64,000 nt of DNA from Actinobacillus lignieresii (GCF_900444945.1 NZ_UFRM01000001.1:878501-942500), one strand, 5' to 3'; numbered from the stretch's first letter, positions 49,065 to 60,666 are shown. The notes: generated from the sequence alone by a model not told the origin. Program-made: numbers and translations.

Positions 49065-49568
49065 CTATTTAGTCGAATTTAAAAAGCTGGAATTAGCTTG
49101 TAATTGTTCAAAAAACCATTTCACAATAAAGTCAAAATGCGGAATCAGTTGAGACTCTTTCCATAATTCCGTTTGACTCGCTGATGAGAAGGTATCTAAG
49201 AAGAATAAGATTGCCGCAACAATCAGAATACCGCGCAATGCGCCGAAAGCACCGCCTAATACGCGATCGGTTGCAGATAACCCCGTCGTATCAATTAACT
49301 TGCTTAACAGTGCGGTAATAATGCCGCATACAATCAATGTAAGTATGAAAAGTACTGCGGCGGCAACACCGTTACGTAGATATTCCGAATTTTGAAGATA
49401 TACCGAATTTACTTGTGTGAGATAGCTACTAAGGTAAGGATAAAAACCGCTTGCCACAAAAAACGCTACAACCCAACCGGCAAGTGAAAGCACTTCGCTA
49501 ATAAATCCTCGCCAAAGACTGACTAAGATGGAAAATGCAATTAATCCGATTACAATAATATCAACCAT
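49065..49568 (-). CDS. cvpA: Colicin V production protein family, CvpA
   Basis: Inner-membrane protein of 167 residues with four predicted helices (about 5-20, 25-45, 68-92, 105-125). The N-terminal [33 protein letters not shown] is typical of CvpA. Needed for colicin V export in E. coli and linked to envelope stress; its basic role is unresolved. First gene of cvpA-purF, downstream of a PurR box 41 bases before its start. Confidence 0.93.
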   Translation of the reverse strand: MVDIIVIGLIAFSILVSLWRGFISEVLSLAGWVVAFFVASGFYPYLSSYLTQVNSVYLQNSEYLRNGVAAAVLFILTLIVCGIITALLSKLIDTTGLSATDRVLGGAFGALRGILIVAAILFFLDTFSSASQTELWKESQLIPHFDFIVKWFFEQLQANSSFLNSTK

Positions 49569-49608
49569 AAAAACCTCTAAAGGTTAAGAACCTATATTCT
49601 ACAAAAAA

Positions 49609-49624
49609 AGAAAACGTTTGCGTA
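49609..49624. promoter_or_regulatory. PurR operator upstream of cvpA-purF
   Basis: On the minus strand TACGCAAACGTTTTCT matches the PurR consensus ACGCAAACGTTTTCGT in its core CGCAAACGTTTTC. It lies 41-56 bases upstream of the cvpA start, as expected for the purine repressor operator of this operon. Confidence 0.88.
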
Positions 49625-49659
49625 GAGCAAACATCGTAAAAAACGCATAATATATGCCA

Positions 49660-49714
49660 AAAAATTTACAAGCGGTTCAAATTTGCAAAAATTTTATCAT
49701 ATTCGACCGCTTGC
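49660..49714 (-). terminator. Terminator after rnhA from paired uptake sequences
   Basis: ACAAGCGGT (49668-49676) and ACCGCTTG (49706-49713) form the stem base. The minus-strand tail is TAAATTTTTT. The right copy lacks the final T of the uptake core. Confidence 0.65.
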
Positions 49715-49724
49715 CTCTTTTAGG

Positions 49725-50186
49725 CTAATCCGCATTATATCCTATATCTTCTAAGGTCGGGTTATTTGCTCCCGCCTTAGCCAACTCATCGCAAATTTCA
49801 TTTTCACGATGACCCGAATGGCCTTTTACCCAAGTCCATTCGATTTTATGACGTTGAATCTCTTGATCCAATGCGATCCACAGCTCTTTATTTTTAACCG
49901 GCTTACCGTTAGCGGTTTTCCAGTTGTTTTTCTTCCAGTTAAAAATCCATTTGGTAATGCCGTCTTTCATATATTGGCTGTCCGAATTCAACTGTACTTG
50001 ACAAGGCTCTTTTAACATTGCCAACGCTTCAATCACCGCACGCAATTCCATACGATTATTGGTCGTCTGCAAGTAACCCTTGCTGACTTGCTTCTCGTGT
50101 CCGTTATAACGTAATACAATGCCGATTCCGCCTTTGCCGGGATTGCCCAAGCAAGATCCGTCCGTAAATATTTCAACTAATTTCAT
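49725..50186 (-). CDS. rnhA: Ribonuclease HI
   Basis: Cuts the RNA strand of RNA-DNA hybrids. I start at ATG 50186 ([20 protein letters not shown]), 153 residues; a TTG two codons upstream is unlikely. The catalytic carboxylates are in place: Asp in [11 protein letters not shown], Glu in [10 protein letters not shown], Asp in [12 protein letters not shown] and the last Asp in [13 protein letters not shown], with the [12 protein letters not shown] loop. The Shine-Dalgarno is weak. It sits between argG and cvpA on the same strand with terminators on both sides. Confidence 0.95.
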   Translation of the reverse strand: MKLVEIFTDGSCLGNPGKGGIGIVLRYNGHEKQVSKGYLQTTNNRMELRAVIEALAMLKEPCQVQLNSDSQYMKDGITKWIFNWKKNNWKTANGKPVKNKELWIALDQEIQRHKIEWTWVKGHSGHRENEICDELAKAGANNPTLEDIGYNAD

Positions 50187-50232
50187 TTGCAAAACATTCT
50201 TAATTTTTGACCGCTTAATTTAAAAACTGATG

Positions 50233-50270
50233 AAAAAATTAAAGCCCCAAAGCATAAACTATTGGGGCTT
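50233..50270 (-). terminator. Terminator after argG
   Basis: AAGCCCCAA (50242-50250) pairs with TTGGGGCTT (50262-50270); TTTTAATTTTTT follows on the minus strand. Confidence 0.85.
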
Positions 50271-50308
50271 TTGATTGATTCTAAGTTTTCTAAAGCATTA
50301 GATCAAGA

Positions 50309-51718
<1,410 letters not shown>

Positions 51719-51883
51719 TCAATTTCGTAAAAATTACATCTAAAATTTCGGCGGAAATACGCTAACAAGACGGAATAACATCGTAAATACCGAGCAAGCG
51801 GTCAAATTTCCTTAATTTTTTACCGAAAATTTGCATTAAAAAATGTTAAACTGATACGTAATTTATTTTAAAGGTTGATATAG

Positions 51884-52912
51884 ATGAAAAAAATTCTCGT
51901 GATTCGCAACGATAAAATCGGCGATTTTATGGTTTGCTTTCCGGCATTCGCTATGCTGAAACAATCTATGCCGAATGTAGAAATTACCGCATTAGTACCG
52001 AGTTACACTGCGCCGCTCGCCGAACTCTGCCCTTCGATTGATAACATTATTATCGATACTCCTAACAAAAAAGATAAAACCGAATTTAATCGCGTTTTAC
52101 AAGCGGTCAAAAATGCGCAATTTGATGCGGTGATCTGTTTTGTTTCCGATTGGTACAATGCCAAACTGACTTGGAAAAGCGGCATTAAACATCGCCTTGC
52201 GCCGGCAACTAAAGTCTTTCAATTTTTATATAACCAGCGTTTAACGCAACGCCGTTCTCAATCAGCAAAAGCGGAAAGCGAATATAATCTCGATTTGGCG
52301 CGTGCTTTTCTACAAAAACACCGTATTGCGGTGGTTGAGCCTAACCCGCCTTACTTACAATTCAGCGAAGCCCAGCTTACGCAACAAAAAGCCAAATTAG
52401 CAAAAAATCTGCAAATTTCGACCGCTTGTAAATGGCTGTTTGTGCATGCGTCCACCGGCGGTTCGGCAACCAGCTTATCGATTGAGCAATATGCGCAAAT
52501 GCTTAATGGTATTGCGAGCGAAACCAATTGTGAAATCGTGCTGACAGCCGGTAAAGGCGAAAGCGAGAAGGCGTATCAGTTAGCCGCACAGATTACCGCA
52601 ACCAAAGCGGTGGTGTACGATAAAAATGACGGTTTACAAGATTTTGCTCGCTCGATTGCTTGTGCCGATCTGTTTATTGCCGGTTCGACCGGACCGCTGC
52701 ATATCGCCGGTGCATTGAATGTCGCAACTATCGGCTTTTACCCGAGCCGATTATCGGCATTGCCTCGCCGTTGGCGCCCGATTAATGAAGAAGGCAAACA
52801 TTTAGCCTTTATGCCGCCGGAAGCGAAAGAAAAAGCGCAACAAATGAATTTGGGCTTAATCTCCATACCCGAGGCTCTCAAAACTATTGTGCCTTTTGTA
52901 AAGAATATTTAG
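51884..52912 (+). CDS. LPS heptosyltransferase family protein (GT9)
   Basis: A 342-residue family-9 glycosyltransferase, expected to add L-glycero-D-manno-heptose to the lipooligosaccharide inner core or outer core using ADP-heptose. Visible landmarks: N-terminal MKKILVIRNDKIGDFMVCFPAFAMLK, VHASTGGSATSLS, LTAGKGESEKA and the C-terminal FIAGSTGPLHIAGALNVATIGFYP that binds the sugar nucleotide. It contains two uptake cores in opposite orientation (52099-52107 and 52421-52429). Which heptosyltransferase it is (I, II, III or other) cannot be decided here. The LgtF-type gene nearby supports a core-oligosaccharide role. Confidence 0.85.
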   Translation: MKKILVIRNDKIGDFMVCFPAFAMLKQSMPNVEITALVPSYTAPLAELCPSIDNIIIDTPNKKDKTEFNRVLQAVKNAQFDAVICFVSDWYNAKLTWKSGIKHRLAPATKVFQFLYNQRLTQRRSQSAKAESEYNLDLARAFLQKHRIAVVEPNPPYLQFSEAQLTQQKAKLAKNLQISTACKWLFVHASTGGSATSLSIEQYAQMLNGIASETNCEIVLTAGKGESEKAYQLAAQITATKAVVYDKNDGLQDFARSIACADLFIAGSTGPLHIAGALNVATIGFYPSRLSALPRRWRPINEEGKHLAFMPPEAKEKAQQMNLGLISIPEALKTIVPFVKNI

Positions 52913-53003
52913 CATTCATAAGAATTGTTTAATAAATAGCTAGAAAGTCAAAAGTCTGTTAAAATGACAAGTCTTTTTTAATTGAAGTGAACTTAATAAC
53001 AAT

Positions 53004-53825
53004 ATGCTAAAAAAATTACTCTCCCTTTTATTGCTGTTCCCAAGTTTAGCAATGGCACAATCTTACGTCGTGTATGATTTTACCCATGATAGAATTTTGG
53101 AAAGCCGTGCCGCAAATAATGTACAACCTATTGCTTCCGTTACTAAATTGATGACGGCGAATATTTTCTTAGAAAATAATAAAAACAAAAATTGCAGTGC
53201 CTCTATTTCCGATCAAGATTTTGATCATATTAAAGGAACCGGTACAAAGTTACCGAAACATACGCCGATTGCTTGTGACGAATTGTTAAAAGCGATGCTA
53301 GTCCATTCGGATAATTATGCCGCCCATGCGCTTTCTCGTTCCGCCGGTATGAGCCGTGCGCAATTTATCCAAAAGATGAACCAAAAAGCACAGCAACTAG
53401 GTATGCGTTCGACACGTTTTAGCGACAGTTCCGGTTTATCCAGTGCGAATATTTCCAGTGCGCTGGATTTGGTCAAACTGGCAAAATATTCGCTTAACAA
53501 TGCCAAAATTCAAGAACTTTCCAATACGAAAGCGGCTTACGTACGAGCAGGCAAACGTAACGTTTTTATGCAAAATACCAGTGCCTTAGTACGTGAAGAA
53601 CTGTTCGATGCGGCGATTAATAAAACCGGTTATATTCGTGAGTCCGGCTATAACTTGGTGTTTGTCAATAAACATCAATGCAATCATGCGACCATCGGTG
53701 TCATCAGCTTGAATAATCGCAGCTCCGCTACCCGTTCAACCTTTACCAAAAACAAATTGGAACAGTACGGTTGCGTTTCCTTAGCTAAGGAAGATTTCAA
53801 TTATCACGAAGAAGAAGATATTTAA
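53004..53825 (+). CDS. pbpG: D-alanyl-D-alanine endopeptidase PbpG (PBP7)
   Basis: Periplasmic low-molecular-weight penicillin-binding protein that cleaves peptide cross-links. The 273-residue protein has a signal peptide (about 1-18, ending AMA) and the three serine-peptidase motifs: S45VTK, S102DN and K207TG. The C-terminus is short, as in PBP7/8 rather than in PBP5-type enzymes with a membrane anchor. It ends at a shared convergent terminator with the glucosyltransferase gene. Confidence 0.92.
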   Translation: MLKKLLSLLLLFPSLAMAQSYVVYDFTHDRILESRAANNVQPIASVTKLMTANIFLENNKNKNCSASISDQDFDHIKGTGTKLPKHTPIACDELLKAMLVHSDNYAAHALSRSAGMSRAQFIQKMNQKAQQLGMRSTRFSDSSGLSSANISSALDLVKLAKYSLNNAKIQELSNTKAAYVRAGKRNVFMQNTSALVREELFDAAINKTGYIRESGYNLVFVNKHQCNHATIGVISLNNRSSATRSTFTKNKLEQYGCVSLAKEDFNYHEEEDI

Positions 53826-53826
53826 G

Positions 53827-53872
53827 AAAAAGACCGCTTGTGCATGATCAGCATTACAAGCGGTCTTTTTTT
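53827..53872. terminator. Bidirectional terminator from paired uptake sequences
   Basis: AAAGACCGCTTGT pairs with ACAAGCGGTCTTT; uptake cores at 53833-53841 and 53856-53864. T-run after it on the plus strand, A-run before it for the minus strand. Serves pbpG and the glucosyltransferase gene. Confidence 0.88.
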
Positions 53873-53887
53873 GGCAATTTTTTGCAA

Positions 53888-54646
53888 TTAGTTACGCGTT
53901 CTGTTCCAAAGATCCGCATATTTAACGAAAGTCGAATGGGCGGAAAGCACCGCTAACAGAAAGCCTTGTTTACCGTCTAAAAAGCCGGCTTTTAGCAAGT
54001 ACATTTTCACAAAACAGCCTAAAGCGTGTGTTACGCCGTCTAATAAACTCGCAGTTTTACCTGCATTTTGTCGCTGAATTGCCCATGCTTTTGCATAACT
54101 TGCCGATTTCACTAAATAGTGATGAATATCTTTATAAGTAAAATGCAGTAAATCGCCGGTTAATTTTTTCACCGTAGCATTTTTCGGATAATGCACTTTT
54201 TCATGCACCAATTCCTCACCGTATTTCGCAAAATCGGTACGATACAAACGCACCACATAATCAGGATACCATCCCGAATGGCGAATTTGTTTGCCGAATA
54301 CTTCGCTTAAACGACTTACTTGATAGACGGTATTTTCTTCATTTTTTTCGACCGCTTGTAAAATGCTCCGTTTTAATTCGGGTGTTACCCGTTCATCCGC
54401 ATCCAGCCATAAAACATAATCGCTTGTCACATACTGCTGAGCTAATCGGCGTTGTTTGCCAAAGCCTTGCCAGTCGCTATTGACATAGACCTTTGCACCG
54501 AAACTTTCGGCGATTTGTACGGTTTCGTCACTACTACCGCTATCCAGCACAATAATTTCATTTACCCAACCTTGCACGGTTTCAAGACATTTCGCTAAAT
54601 CTTGAGCCTCGTTTTTTACAATCATCGCAACACTTAACGTCGGCAT
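53888..54646 (-). CDS. lgtF: Lipooligosaccharide core glucosyltransferase, WaaE/LgtF type (GT2)
   Basis: Family-2 glycosyltransferase of 252 residues, matching the KdtX/WaaE/LgtF group that adds a beta-1,4-linked glucose to the first inner-core heptose. Motifs: [18 protein letters not shown] start, [23 protein letters not shown] with the DxD metal site, and the [14 protein letters not shown] and LVHEKVHYP blocks. C-terminal hydrophobic segments may associate with the membrane. An uptake core lies inside (54351-54359). It faces pbpG tail to tail. Confidence 0.87.
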   Translation of the reverse strand: MPTLSVAMIVKNEAQDLAKCLETVQGWVNEIIVLDSGSSDETVQIAESFGAKVYVNSDWQGFGKQRRLAQQYVTSDYVLWLDADERVTPELKRSILQAVEKNEENTVYQVSRLSEVFGKQIRHSGWYPDYVVRLYRTDFAKYGEELVHEKVHYPKNATVKKLTGDLLHFTYKDIHHYLVKSASYAKAWAIQRQNAGKTASLLDGVTHALGCFVKMYLLKAGFLDGKQGFLLAVLSAHSTFVKYADLWNRTRN

Positions 54647-54767
54647 AATCTTTCCTTTTTCGGTTTATTTTGTTTGTCGTTCATTGCATTTTACTTTAAA
54701 ATTCGCCTCTTTTGTGCTATTTTCTACGCCAAATTTTATTCACAAACAAACCACAGGTTTAAAAACA

Positions 54768-55085
54768 ATGTCTATTACATTAACAACGAAACAAAAACAA
54801 TTTTTAAAAGGTTTAGCACACCACTTAAGTCCGGTTGTCATGCTTGGCGGCAACGGCTTAACCGAAGGCGTGTTGGCTGAAATCGAAAACGCATTAGATC
54901 ATCACGAATTAATTAAAGTAAAAATTTCAGGTGCGGAGCGTGAAACCAAACAATTAATCATCGATGCGATTGTGCGTGAAACAAAAGCCGTTCCGGTTCA
55001 AACCATCGGTCACGTTCTCGTGCTTTACCGCCAAAGCGAAGAGAAAAAAATCAGTTTACCTAAAGCAACTAAAGCCGTTTCATAA
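54768..55085 (+). CDS. yhbY: Ribosome-assembly RNA-binding protein YhbY
   Basis: CRM-domain protein associated with the 50S ribosomal subunit precursor. I start at ATG 54768 (MSITLTTKQKQFLKGLAHHL) after an ACAGG site, giving 105 residues; the frame extends upstream but without family support. The RNA-binding loop LGGNGLTEGVL and HELIKVKISGAERE are typical. A terminator with uptake-like arms follows directly. Confidence 0.93.
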   Translation: MSITLTTKQKQFLKGLAHHLSPVVMLGGNGLTEGVLAEIENALDHHELIKVKISGAERETKQLIIDAIVRETKAVPVQTIGHVLVLYRQSEEKKISLPKATKAVS

Positions 55086-55104
55086 TTTATTTTTATTCAA
55101 ATCT

Positions 55105-55128
55105 GACCGCTTGTAAGCGGTCTTTTTT
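55105..55128 (+). terminator. Terminator between yhbY and pgpB
   Basis: GACCGCTT (55105-55112) pairs with AAGCGGTC (55115-55122) around GT, followed by TTTTTT. It contains the uptake core ACCGCTTGT at 55106-55114 and runs into the beginning of the next open frame. Confidence 0.75.
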
Positions 55129-55143
55129 ATGAGGAAATTTTCC

Positions 55144-55881
55144 GTGGTTAAAAAACTCTCGATTTTCACGTCTTTGATGTTGCTTATCCCGTTATTCACT
55201 TGGGCGACCGGTTGGAAGTGGACCTTCGGCGGTATGGATTACCACCTTTATGATCTTGATTTCTGGTTATTTTTCTTAACCGAAACTGGCTCCACCCCTT
55301 ACGCATTAATTACCTGCGTCCTCTTTATGCTTTGGTTAATGTGGCTGACTCGTAAACATTATTCGTGGTTTTTAGTCGGATTTATTTGTGCCGGATCCGT
55401 AGTCGGTACGCAAATCATCAAAGAAGGGGCGAAAGCGGTGTTTAAAGAGCCTCGCCCGTTTGTAACGGAAATGTTCCAAGCACAAACGGAACAATTTTAT
55501 GCCCTACCGGAAGCGGAACAAGCTCAAGCGGTATTAACCCTTGCGGAAAAAACGCATCCGAATGATGCGGATTTTGTCGTCTCACACCAAGCCGGCGAAT
55601 TAGGTTATTCCTTCCCTTCCGGTCATACCATTTTTGCCGTTTCTTGGTTATTGGTTTTCGGCGGATTACTCTTCGGTTTAAGCGGCAAAGCGGTCGTTTT
55701 TGCGCAAATTTTTACCATTTTATGGGCAGGTTTGATGTTGATCAGCCGCTTACGTTTGGGAATGCATTATCCTATTGATTTGTTTGTCAGTACGTTAATT
55801 GCTTGGTTATTCCACATTATCGTATTTGTTTGGGTAATTCCTTTCCTAGAAACCTTTAAAATCTTTCAAAAACGAGGTTAA
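55144..55881 (+). CDS. pgpB: Phosphatidylglycerophosphatase B (PAP2 family)
   Basis: Membrane phosphatase acting on phosphatidylglycerol phosphate, undecaprenyl diphosphate and related lipids. I favour GTG 55144 (245 residues), eight bases after GAGGA; the ATG at 55129 gives 250 residues but lies in the T-run of the terminator before it and has no ribosome site. PAP2 motifs are complete: [13 protein letters not shown] near the middle, and [12 protein letters not shown]. About six membrane helices. nagK follows after two bases, so they are an operon. Confidence 0.88.
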   Translation: MVKKLSIFTSLMLLIPLFTWATGWKWTFGGMDYHLYDLDFWLFFLTETGSTPYALITCVLFMLWLMWLTRKHYSWFLVGFICAGSVVGTQIIKEGAKAVFKEPRPFVTEMFQAQTEQFYALPEAEQAQAVLTLAEKTHPNDADFVVSHQAGELGYSFPSGHTIFAVSWLLVFGGLLFGLSGKAVVFAQIFTILWAGLMLISRLRLGMHYPIDLFVSTLIAWLFHIIVFVWVIPFLETFKIFQKRG

Positions 55882-55883
55882 TT

Positions 55884-56801
55884 ATGGCTGTTTATTACGG
55901 TTTAGATGTAGGCGGTACGAAAATTGAGTTGGCGGCATTTAATGCTCAACTGGAAAAACTGTATAGCGAGCGAGTGCCGACACCGCAAACCAATTATGAA
56001 GATTGGTTGAATACGGTGGAAACCTTAGTGCTTAACGCCGATCAAAAATTCGGTGAGCAAGGTTCCGTCGGTTTAGGCTTACCCGGTTTCGTAAACCGTG
56101 AAACCGGTATTGCGGAAATCACCAATATTCGTGTTGCCGACGGTAAAGCGATTTTAAAAGATTTAAGCGAGCGTTTAGGACGTGAAGTACGCGCGGAAAA
56201 CGATGCAAACTGCTTTGCCCTTTCGGAAGCGTGGGATCCGAATAACCAACAATTCTCAACCGTACTCGGTTTAATTATTGGCACTGGTTTCGGCGGCGGC
56301 TTTGTGTTTGACGGAAAAATTCATTCCGGCAGAATCGGTATGGCGGGCGAAGTCGGTCATATGCAACTCAATTATCACGCTTTAAAACTATTAGGTTGGG
56401 ATAAGGCGCCGATTTATGATTGCGGTTGTGGGAACCGAGCTTGTTTAGATACTTATATTTCCGGTCGCGGTTTCGAGATGCTATTTAGAGATTTGGTCGG
56501 TGAAACGATTTCGGCGAAAGAAATTATCGAACGTTTCTATCAAAAAGAGTCGAAAACTATCGAATTTGTGGATAAATACATCGAATTAATGGCAATCAGT
56601 ATCGGTAATCTGATCACGATTCTTGATCCGGATATGATCGTATTCGGCGGCGGTTTATCTAATTTTGATCATATTTATGAGGCATTGCCAAAAGCACTTC
56701 CTCCGCATTTAATGCGTAGTGCCAAAGTGCCGGTCTTTAAAAAAGCGATTCACGGCGACTCGGGCGGTACTCGTGGTGCGGCGGCACTCTTCTTAAAATA
56801 A
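55884..56801 (+). CDS. nagK: N-acetyl-D-glucosamine kinase
   Basis: ROK-family sugar kinase that phosphorylates GlcNAc for wall recycling. The 305-residue protein keeps the ATP site [42 protein letters not shown], the zinc motif [17 protein letters not shown] and [10 protein letters not shown]. Overall similarity to E. coli NagK is high, so I choose it over fructokinase (Mak). AAACGAGG precedes the ATG. The neighbouring pgpB and the wall genes further on fit an envelope role. Confidence 0.9.
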   Translation: MAVYYGLDVGGTKIELAAFNAQLEKLYSERVPTPQTNYEDWLNTVETLVLNADQKFGEQGSVGLGLPGFVNRETGIAEITNIRVADGKAILKDLSERLGREVRAENDANCFALSEAWDPNNQQFSTVLGLIIGTGFGGGFVFDGKIHSGRIGMAGEVGHMQLNYHALKLLGWDKAPIYDCGCGNRACLDTYISGRGFEMLFRDLVGETISAKEIIERFYQKESKTIEFVDKYIELMAISIGNLITILDPDMIVFGGGLSNFDHIYEALPKALPPHLMRSAKVPVFKKAIHGDSGGTRGAAALFLK

Positions 56802-56813
56802 TTTGTTTTTACC

Positions 56814-56846
56814 GAATACATGGGACTTCCCGTGTATTCTTTTTAT
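56814..56846 (+). terminator. Terminator between nagK and gloB
   Basis: GAATACATGGGA and TCCCGTGTATTC form a stem with one G-T type mismatch, followed by TTTTTAT. Confidence 0.75.
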
Positions 56847-56859
56847 ATAGGAAAGTATT

Positions 56860-57567
56860 ATGCTAAACATTACTCCGATTCCGGCGCTCTCCGATAATTA
56901 CATTTGGGCGATTCAAAAAGATAATGACGTGATTATTGTCGATCCGTCAGATGCCGTTCCCGTATTGGCGTTTATTGCAAAAAATCAGCTAAATTTGACC
57001 GCTATTTTATTAACGCATAATCATCACGATCACACCGACGGTATGCCGGAATTACTCTCACGTTATCCGCAATTATCGGTTTACGGCCCGCAAGAAGTCG
57101 CACAATTTGCTAATCGGATTGTGCAACCTGAAGATCATCTCACTTTATTTGATTATGATGTCCGAGTGATTGAAAGTGCCGGTCATACCGCTCAGCACGT
57201 CAGCTATTTATTCGGTAACGAATACCTATTCTGTGGTGATGCGTTATTCTCCGGCGGCTGCGGTCGTGTCTTTACCGGTAATTATCAAGCGCAATTTGAT
57301 GCGTTGCAACGTTTTAAAGCGTTACCGGAATTTGTCGAAATCTTCCCTGCGCATGAATATACGTTAAGCAATCTAAAATTCGCCGAAGCGGTTTTAGCGC
57401 CGAGTTGCGCTCTGTTTGAAATTCAAGAACGTGCGGAAATCTTAAGATCCCGCAATCAGCCTACACTTCCGACAACGTTGGAAAGAGAGCTGCAAATCAA
57501 CCCGTTCTTACAAGCGGTCGATTTAGATCAATTTATTGCATTACGCCACCAAAAAGATAATTTCTAA
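56860..57567 (+). CDS. gloB: Hydroxyacylglutathione hydrolase (glyoxalase II)
   Basis: Metallo-beta-lactamase-fold enzyme that hydrolyses S-lactoylglutathione, the second step of methylglyoxal detoxification. The 235-residue protein has the metal-binding H53xH55xD57H58 in THNHHDHTDG, SAGHTAQHVSY, FCGDALFSGGCGR, and PAHEYT. It carries an uptake core at 57510-57518. AGGAAAG precedes the ATG. Confidence 0.94.
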   Translation: MLNITPIPALSDNYIWAIQKDNDVIIVDPSDAVPVLAFIAKNQLNLTAILLTHNHHDHTDGMPELLSRYPQLSVYGPQEVAQFANRIVQPEDHLTLFDYDVRVIESAGHTAQHVSYLFGNEYLFCGDALFSGGCGRVFTGNYQAQFDALQRFKALPEFVEIFPAHEYTLSNLKFAEAVLAPSCALFEIQERAEILRSRNQPTLPTTLERELQINPFLQAVDLDQFIALRHQKDNF

Positions 57568-57576
57568 TCCATAATC

Positions 57577-57606
57577 AACGGGAAATAAAGCTTTCCCGTT
57601 TATTTC
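57577..57606 (+). terminator. Terminator after gloB
   Basis: AACGGGAAA (57577-57585) pairs with TTTCCCGTT (57592-57600), followed by TATTTC. It separates gloB from the uppS cluster. Confidence 0.8.
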
Positions 57607-57738
57607 TCCTCCTGCCAAACTTTTTATTTTTTATACTGTCAATTCCTCCTGTATCTATCTTAGAATCTTATCCTATGATATAGTTATCTTCATTTGTATT
57701 AATGATTAATTTACTATCTAACTAAAGCGAGAACTCCT

Positions 57739-58452
57739 GTGAATTTTGATCCTCAAAAGATGCCTCAACATGTTGCGATTATCATGGACGGTAACGGTCG
57801 TTGGGCTAAACAACAAGGGAAATTACGTGTTTTCGGTCATCAAAACGGTGTGAAAGCGGTACGTTCCGCGGTAAGTTTTGCTGCCAAACACGGGATTAAA
57901 GTTTTAACGCTTTACGCTTTCAGTAGTGAAAATTGGAGCCGCCCCGAAGCGGAAGTTTCCGCACTGATGGCTTTGTTTATGCGGGCATTGGATTCCGAAG
58001 TAAAAAAGCTGCATAAAAATAATATTCGTTTGAATATTATCGGTAATAAGAGTGCTTTTAGTGAAAGTTTACAGAAACGTATCGCCGAATCGGAAAAACT
58101 TACGGAAAATAATACGGGTCTGATTCTCAATATCGCTGCGAACTACGGTAGCCATTGGGATATCACGCAAGCCGCTCAACAACTTGCTATAAAAGTAAAA
58201 TTAGGCGAAATAACGGTTTCGGACATCACGCCGGAACGTTTACAAAATGCATTGGTAACAGGCACGCAACCTCTGGTCGATTTATTAATCAGAACCAGCG
58301 GAGAGCAACGTATCAGCAACTTTTTATTATGGCAAATCGCTTATGCGGAGTTGGTTTTCAGCCCCGTATTATGGCCGGATTTTAATGATGACTCTTTTAG
58401 TGAAGCCATCATTGCTTATCAACAACGTGATCGTCGTTTCGGCGGTTGTTAA
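57739..58452 (+). CDS. uppS: Undecaprenyl diphosphate synthase
   Basis: Cis-prenyltransferase making the C55 lipid carrier for peptidoglycan and LPS sugars. The 237-residue protein has catalytic Asp17 in [21 protein letters not shown], and the C-terminal [21 protein letters not shown]. The start at 57739 is an in-frame GTG (gtgaattttgat) with GAGAACTCC upstream; the first ATG would be residue 8. It opens the uppS-cdsA-rseP-bamA-skp cluster; dxr, which precedes it in E. coli, is not here. Confidence 0.95.
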   Translation: MNFDPQKMPQHVAIIMDGNGRWAKQQGKLRVFGHQNGVKAVRSAVSFAAKHGIKVLTLYAFSSENWSRPEAEVSALMALFMRALDSEVKKLHKNNIRLNIIGNKSAFSESLQKRIAESEKLTENNTGLILNIAANYGSHWDITQAAQQLAIKVKLGEITVSDITPERLQNALVTGTQPLVDLLIRTSGEQRISNFLLWQIAYAELVFSPVLWPDFNDDSFSEAIIAYQQRDRRFGGC

Positions 58453-58476
58453 TAAAATAATTATAAGGATTTTTTA

Positions 58477-59346
58477 ATGCTTAAAGAACGAGTACTTTCT
58501 GCGATTGTGATGGTTATTGCCGTCTTAGCAGGTATCTTCTTACTTTCTCCGCTCCCTCTTACCATTGCCTTAGCCGCAATTATTACCGCTGCAATGTGGG
58601 AATGGGCGCAATTTGCCGGCTTTAAACGTTCATTACCTAGAGCGGTTGTGGCATTCGTTACGGTTTGTTTATTTATCTTATTAATTTTCGCCAATACCAA
58701 CTACATTAGAGCGGCTCGTTTCCTAACGGACGAAACCGTTCCGCTCCTGTTTATTTCATGCGTCTGGTGGTTAATCGCCTTTATTTTAGTCGTCACTTAT
58801 CCTCGTTCCGCAAATGTTTGGGCAAAATCCGTTATTGCTAAATTTATTTTCGGGTTCTGTACGCTTATTCCCTTCTTTATTGCTGCGCTCGCGTTACGTT
58901 TTAATAATTATGCGGTAGATGAATTCCAAGGAACTTATTTATTACTTTATGTTTGTTTACTGGTTTGGGGAGCCGATTCCGGAGCCTATTTCTTCGGCCG
59001 AGCATTCGGTAAACATAAACTTGCGCCGAAAGTTTCGCCGGGAAAATCTTGGGAAGGTGCAATCGGCGGTTTGATTACTTCGTGCGTGATCGCATTCCTT
59101 TTCTTAGAACTGGCACCGAGCGATGTATTCGGACGTGAATTATCCACCGTACCCTTTATTTTAGTTTCCGTCGCAACGGTTGCAATTTCCGTATTAGGCG
59201 ATTTGGCGGAAAGTATGTTTAAACGCCAAGCGAATATTAAAGACAGCAGCAATTTAATTCCGGGACACGGCGGTATTTTAGATCGAATTGACAGCTTAAC
59301 TGCGGCGATTCCGTTCTTTGCCACTTTCTTTTTCTTTGTATTATAG
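58477..59346 (+). CDS. cdsA: Phosphatidate cytidylyltransferase
   Basis: Makes CDP-diacylglycerol, the branch-point precursor for phospholipids. The 289-residue polytopic protein has the CDP-diglyceride synthase signature near its C-terminus (VLGDLAESMFKRQANIKDSS followed by PGHGGILDRIDS) and KVSPGKSWEGAIGG. It follows uppS by 24 bases (AAGGA site) and precedes rseP by 6. Confidence 0.95.
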   Translation: MLKERVLSAIVMVIAVLAGIFLLSPLPLTIALAAIITAAMWEWAQFAGFKRSLPRAVVAFVTVCLFILLIFANTNYIRAARFLTDETVPLLFISCVWWLIAFILVVTYPRSANVWAKSVIAKFIFGFCTLIPFFIAALALRFNNYAVDEFQGTYLLLYVCLLVWGADSGAYFFGRAFGKHKLAPKVSPGKSWEGAIGGLITSCVIAFLFLELAPSDVFGRELSTVPFILVSVATVAISVLGDLAESMFKRQANIKDSSNLIPGHGGILDRIDSLTAAIPFFATFFFFVL

Positions 59347-59352
59347 GATGTT

Positions 59353-60666
59353 ATGACCTCTGTTATTGCATTTTTCATCTTAATTTGCGTACTGGTTTTT
59401 GTACATGAATACGGTCACTTTTGGGCTGCTCGTAAATGCGGCGTCAAAGTGATCCGTTTTTCGATCGGCTTTGGAAAAGTGCTGTTTAAAAAGACCGACA
59501 AACACGGCACCGAATTTGCGTTTTCATTAATTCCGCTCGGCGGCTATGTACAAATGTATAACGGAGAAAACGAACATCAAGCTCGCGCAGATCAAACTTT
59601 AGCAAGTAAATCCGTTTTACAACGTGCCTTTATTATTGTTGCCGGTCCGTTAGCCAATTTTATATTTGCGATATTGGCTTACTGGTTGGTATTTGCGAAC
59701 GGCATACCGACTCTAAAACCGGTTACCGGACAGATTTTACCGGATACGATTGCCTCACAAGCAAAGTTACCGACCGAATTTGAAATTAAACGCGTCGCTT
59801 CGCACAACGTACAAGATTGGGAGGAAACGACGCTTGCGTTAATCGGTTATGTCGGTTCCGATCGTGTAGAAGTTGAAGGCAGTCTGGTCGGTGAAGACCG
59901 TTTACAACGTTTCTATTTGGATTTATCCAATTGGAATGTGGACGGAAATAAAGAAAATCCATTAACTACGCTCGGAATCAGAACAAAAAGCAGTATCGTT
60001 AAACCGGAAATTAAACAAGTTATCGAAAATTCACCGGCGGCAAAAGCCGGATTACAAGCCGGTGATAAAATAGTCAGCGTGAATCAAACACCTTTCGATT
60101 GGGCAGATTTGGTTAAACAGGTTCAAACCGGTCAAATACTCGAATTAACCGTCGAGAAGTCCGGTAATACTTATCGATATTCTCTGCAACCGGATAAAAA
60201 AGACGATCGCTATTTTATCGGTATCGTCCCGAGCTACGAGCCTCTAGCGGATAAGTATCGAACCGAATTAAAATATGATATTCTAGCCGCTTTATGGAAA
60301 AGCGTTGAAAAAGTAGGCGCGTTGGTTAAAACCATTCTACAATTTATCGGGAACTTAATTACCGGCGAATTATCATTAAAAAATATGGGCGGTCCTATTT
60401 CAATGGCTAAAGGTGCGGGAGCAACCGCCGAAATAGGTTGGGTTTACTATATCAGTTTTATGGCGCTGATTAGTGTCAATCTTGGCGTAATGAATTTATT
60501 CCCAATCTTACCGCTAGACGGAGGACAACTTATTTTACTTGGTGCGGAAGCCGTTAGAGGAAAACCGCTCGCTGAAAAATTCCAATTACGTTTTCAACAA
60601 ATCGGTGTATTCTTCGTACTAAGTTTAATGGCTTTTGCCTTTATGAATGATCTCATTCACTTTTAA
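59353..60666 (+). CDS. rseP: Site-2 zinc metalloprotease RseP
   Basis: Intramembrane protease that cleaves anti-sigma-E factor RseA and remnant signal peptides. The 437-residue protein has HExxH as H18EYGH22 in the first helix, a central periplasmic region with PDZ sequence (PAAKAGLQAGDKIVSVN near 225-241) and the second metal motif LPLDGGQL near the end. Two PDZ regions are expected in the family; the first is degenerate to the eye. Tight spacing to cdsA indicates co-transcription. Confidence 0.95.
   Translation: MTSVIAFFILICVLVFVHEYGHFWAARKCGVKVIRFSIGFGKVLFKKTDKHGTEFAFSLIPLGGYVQMYNGENEHQARADQTLASKSVLQRAFIIVAGPLANFIFAILAYWLVFANGIPTLKPVTGQILPDTIASQAKLPTEFEIKRVASHNVQDWEETTLALIGYVGSDRVEVEGSLVGEDRLQRFYLDLSNWNVDGNKENPLTTLGIRTKSSIVKPEIKQVIENSPAAKAGLQAGDKIVSVNQTPFDWADLVKQVQTGQILELTVEKSGNTYRYSLQPDKKDDRYFIGIVPSYEPLADKYRTELKYDILAALWKSVEKVGALVKTILQFIGNLITGELSLKNMGGPISMAKGAGATAEIGWVYYISFMALISVNLGVMNLFPILPLDGGQLILLGAEAVRGKPLAEKFQLRFQQIGVFFVLSLMAFAFMNDLIHF

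Noticed and set aside
54684..54767. Longer form of YhbY starting upstream
   Set aside because: The extra 28 residues do not fit the CRM-domain family, and the ATG at 54768 has a better ribosome site.
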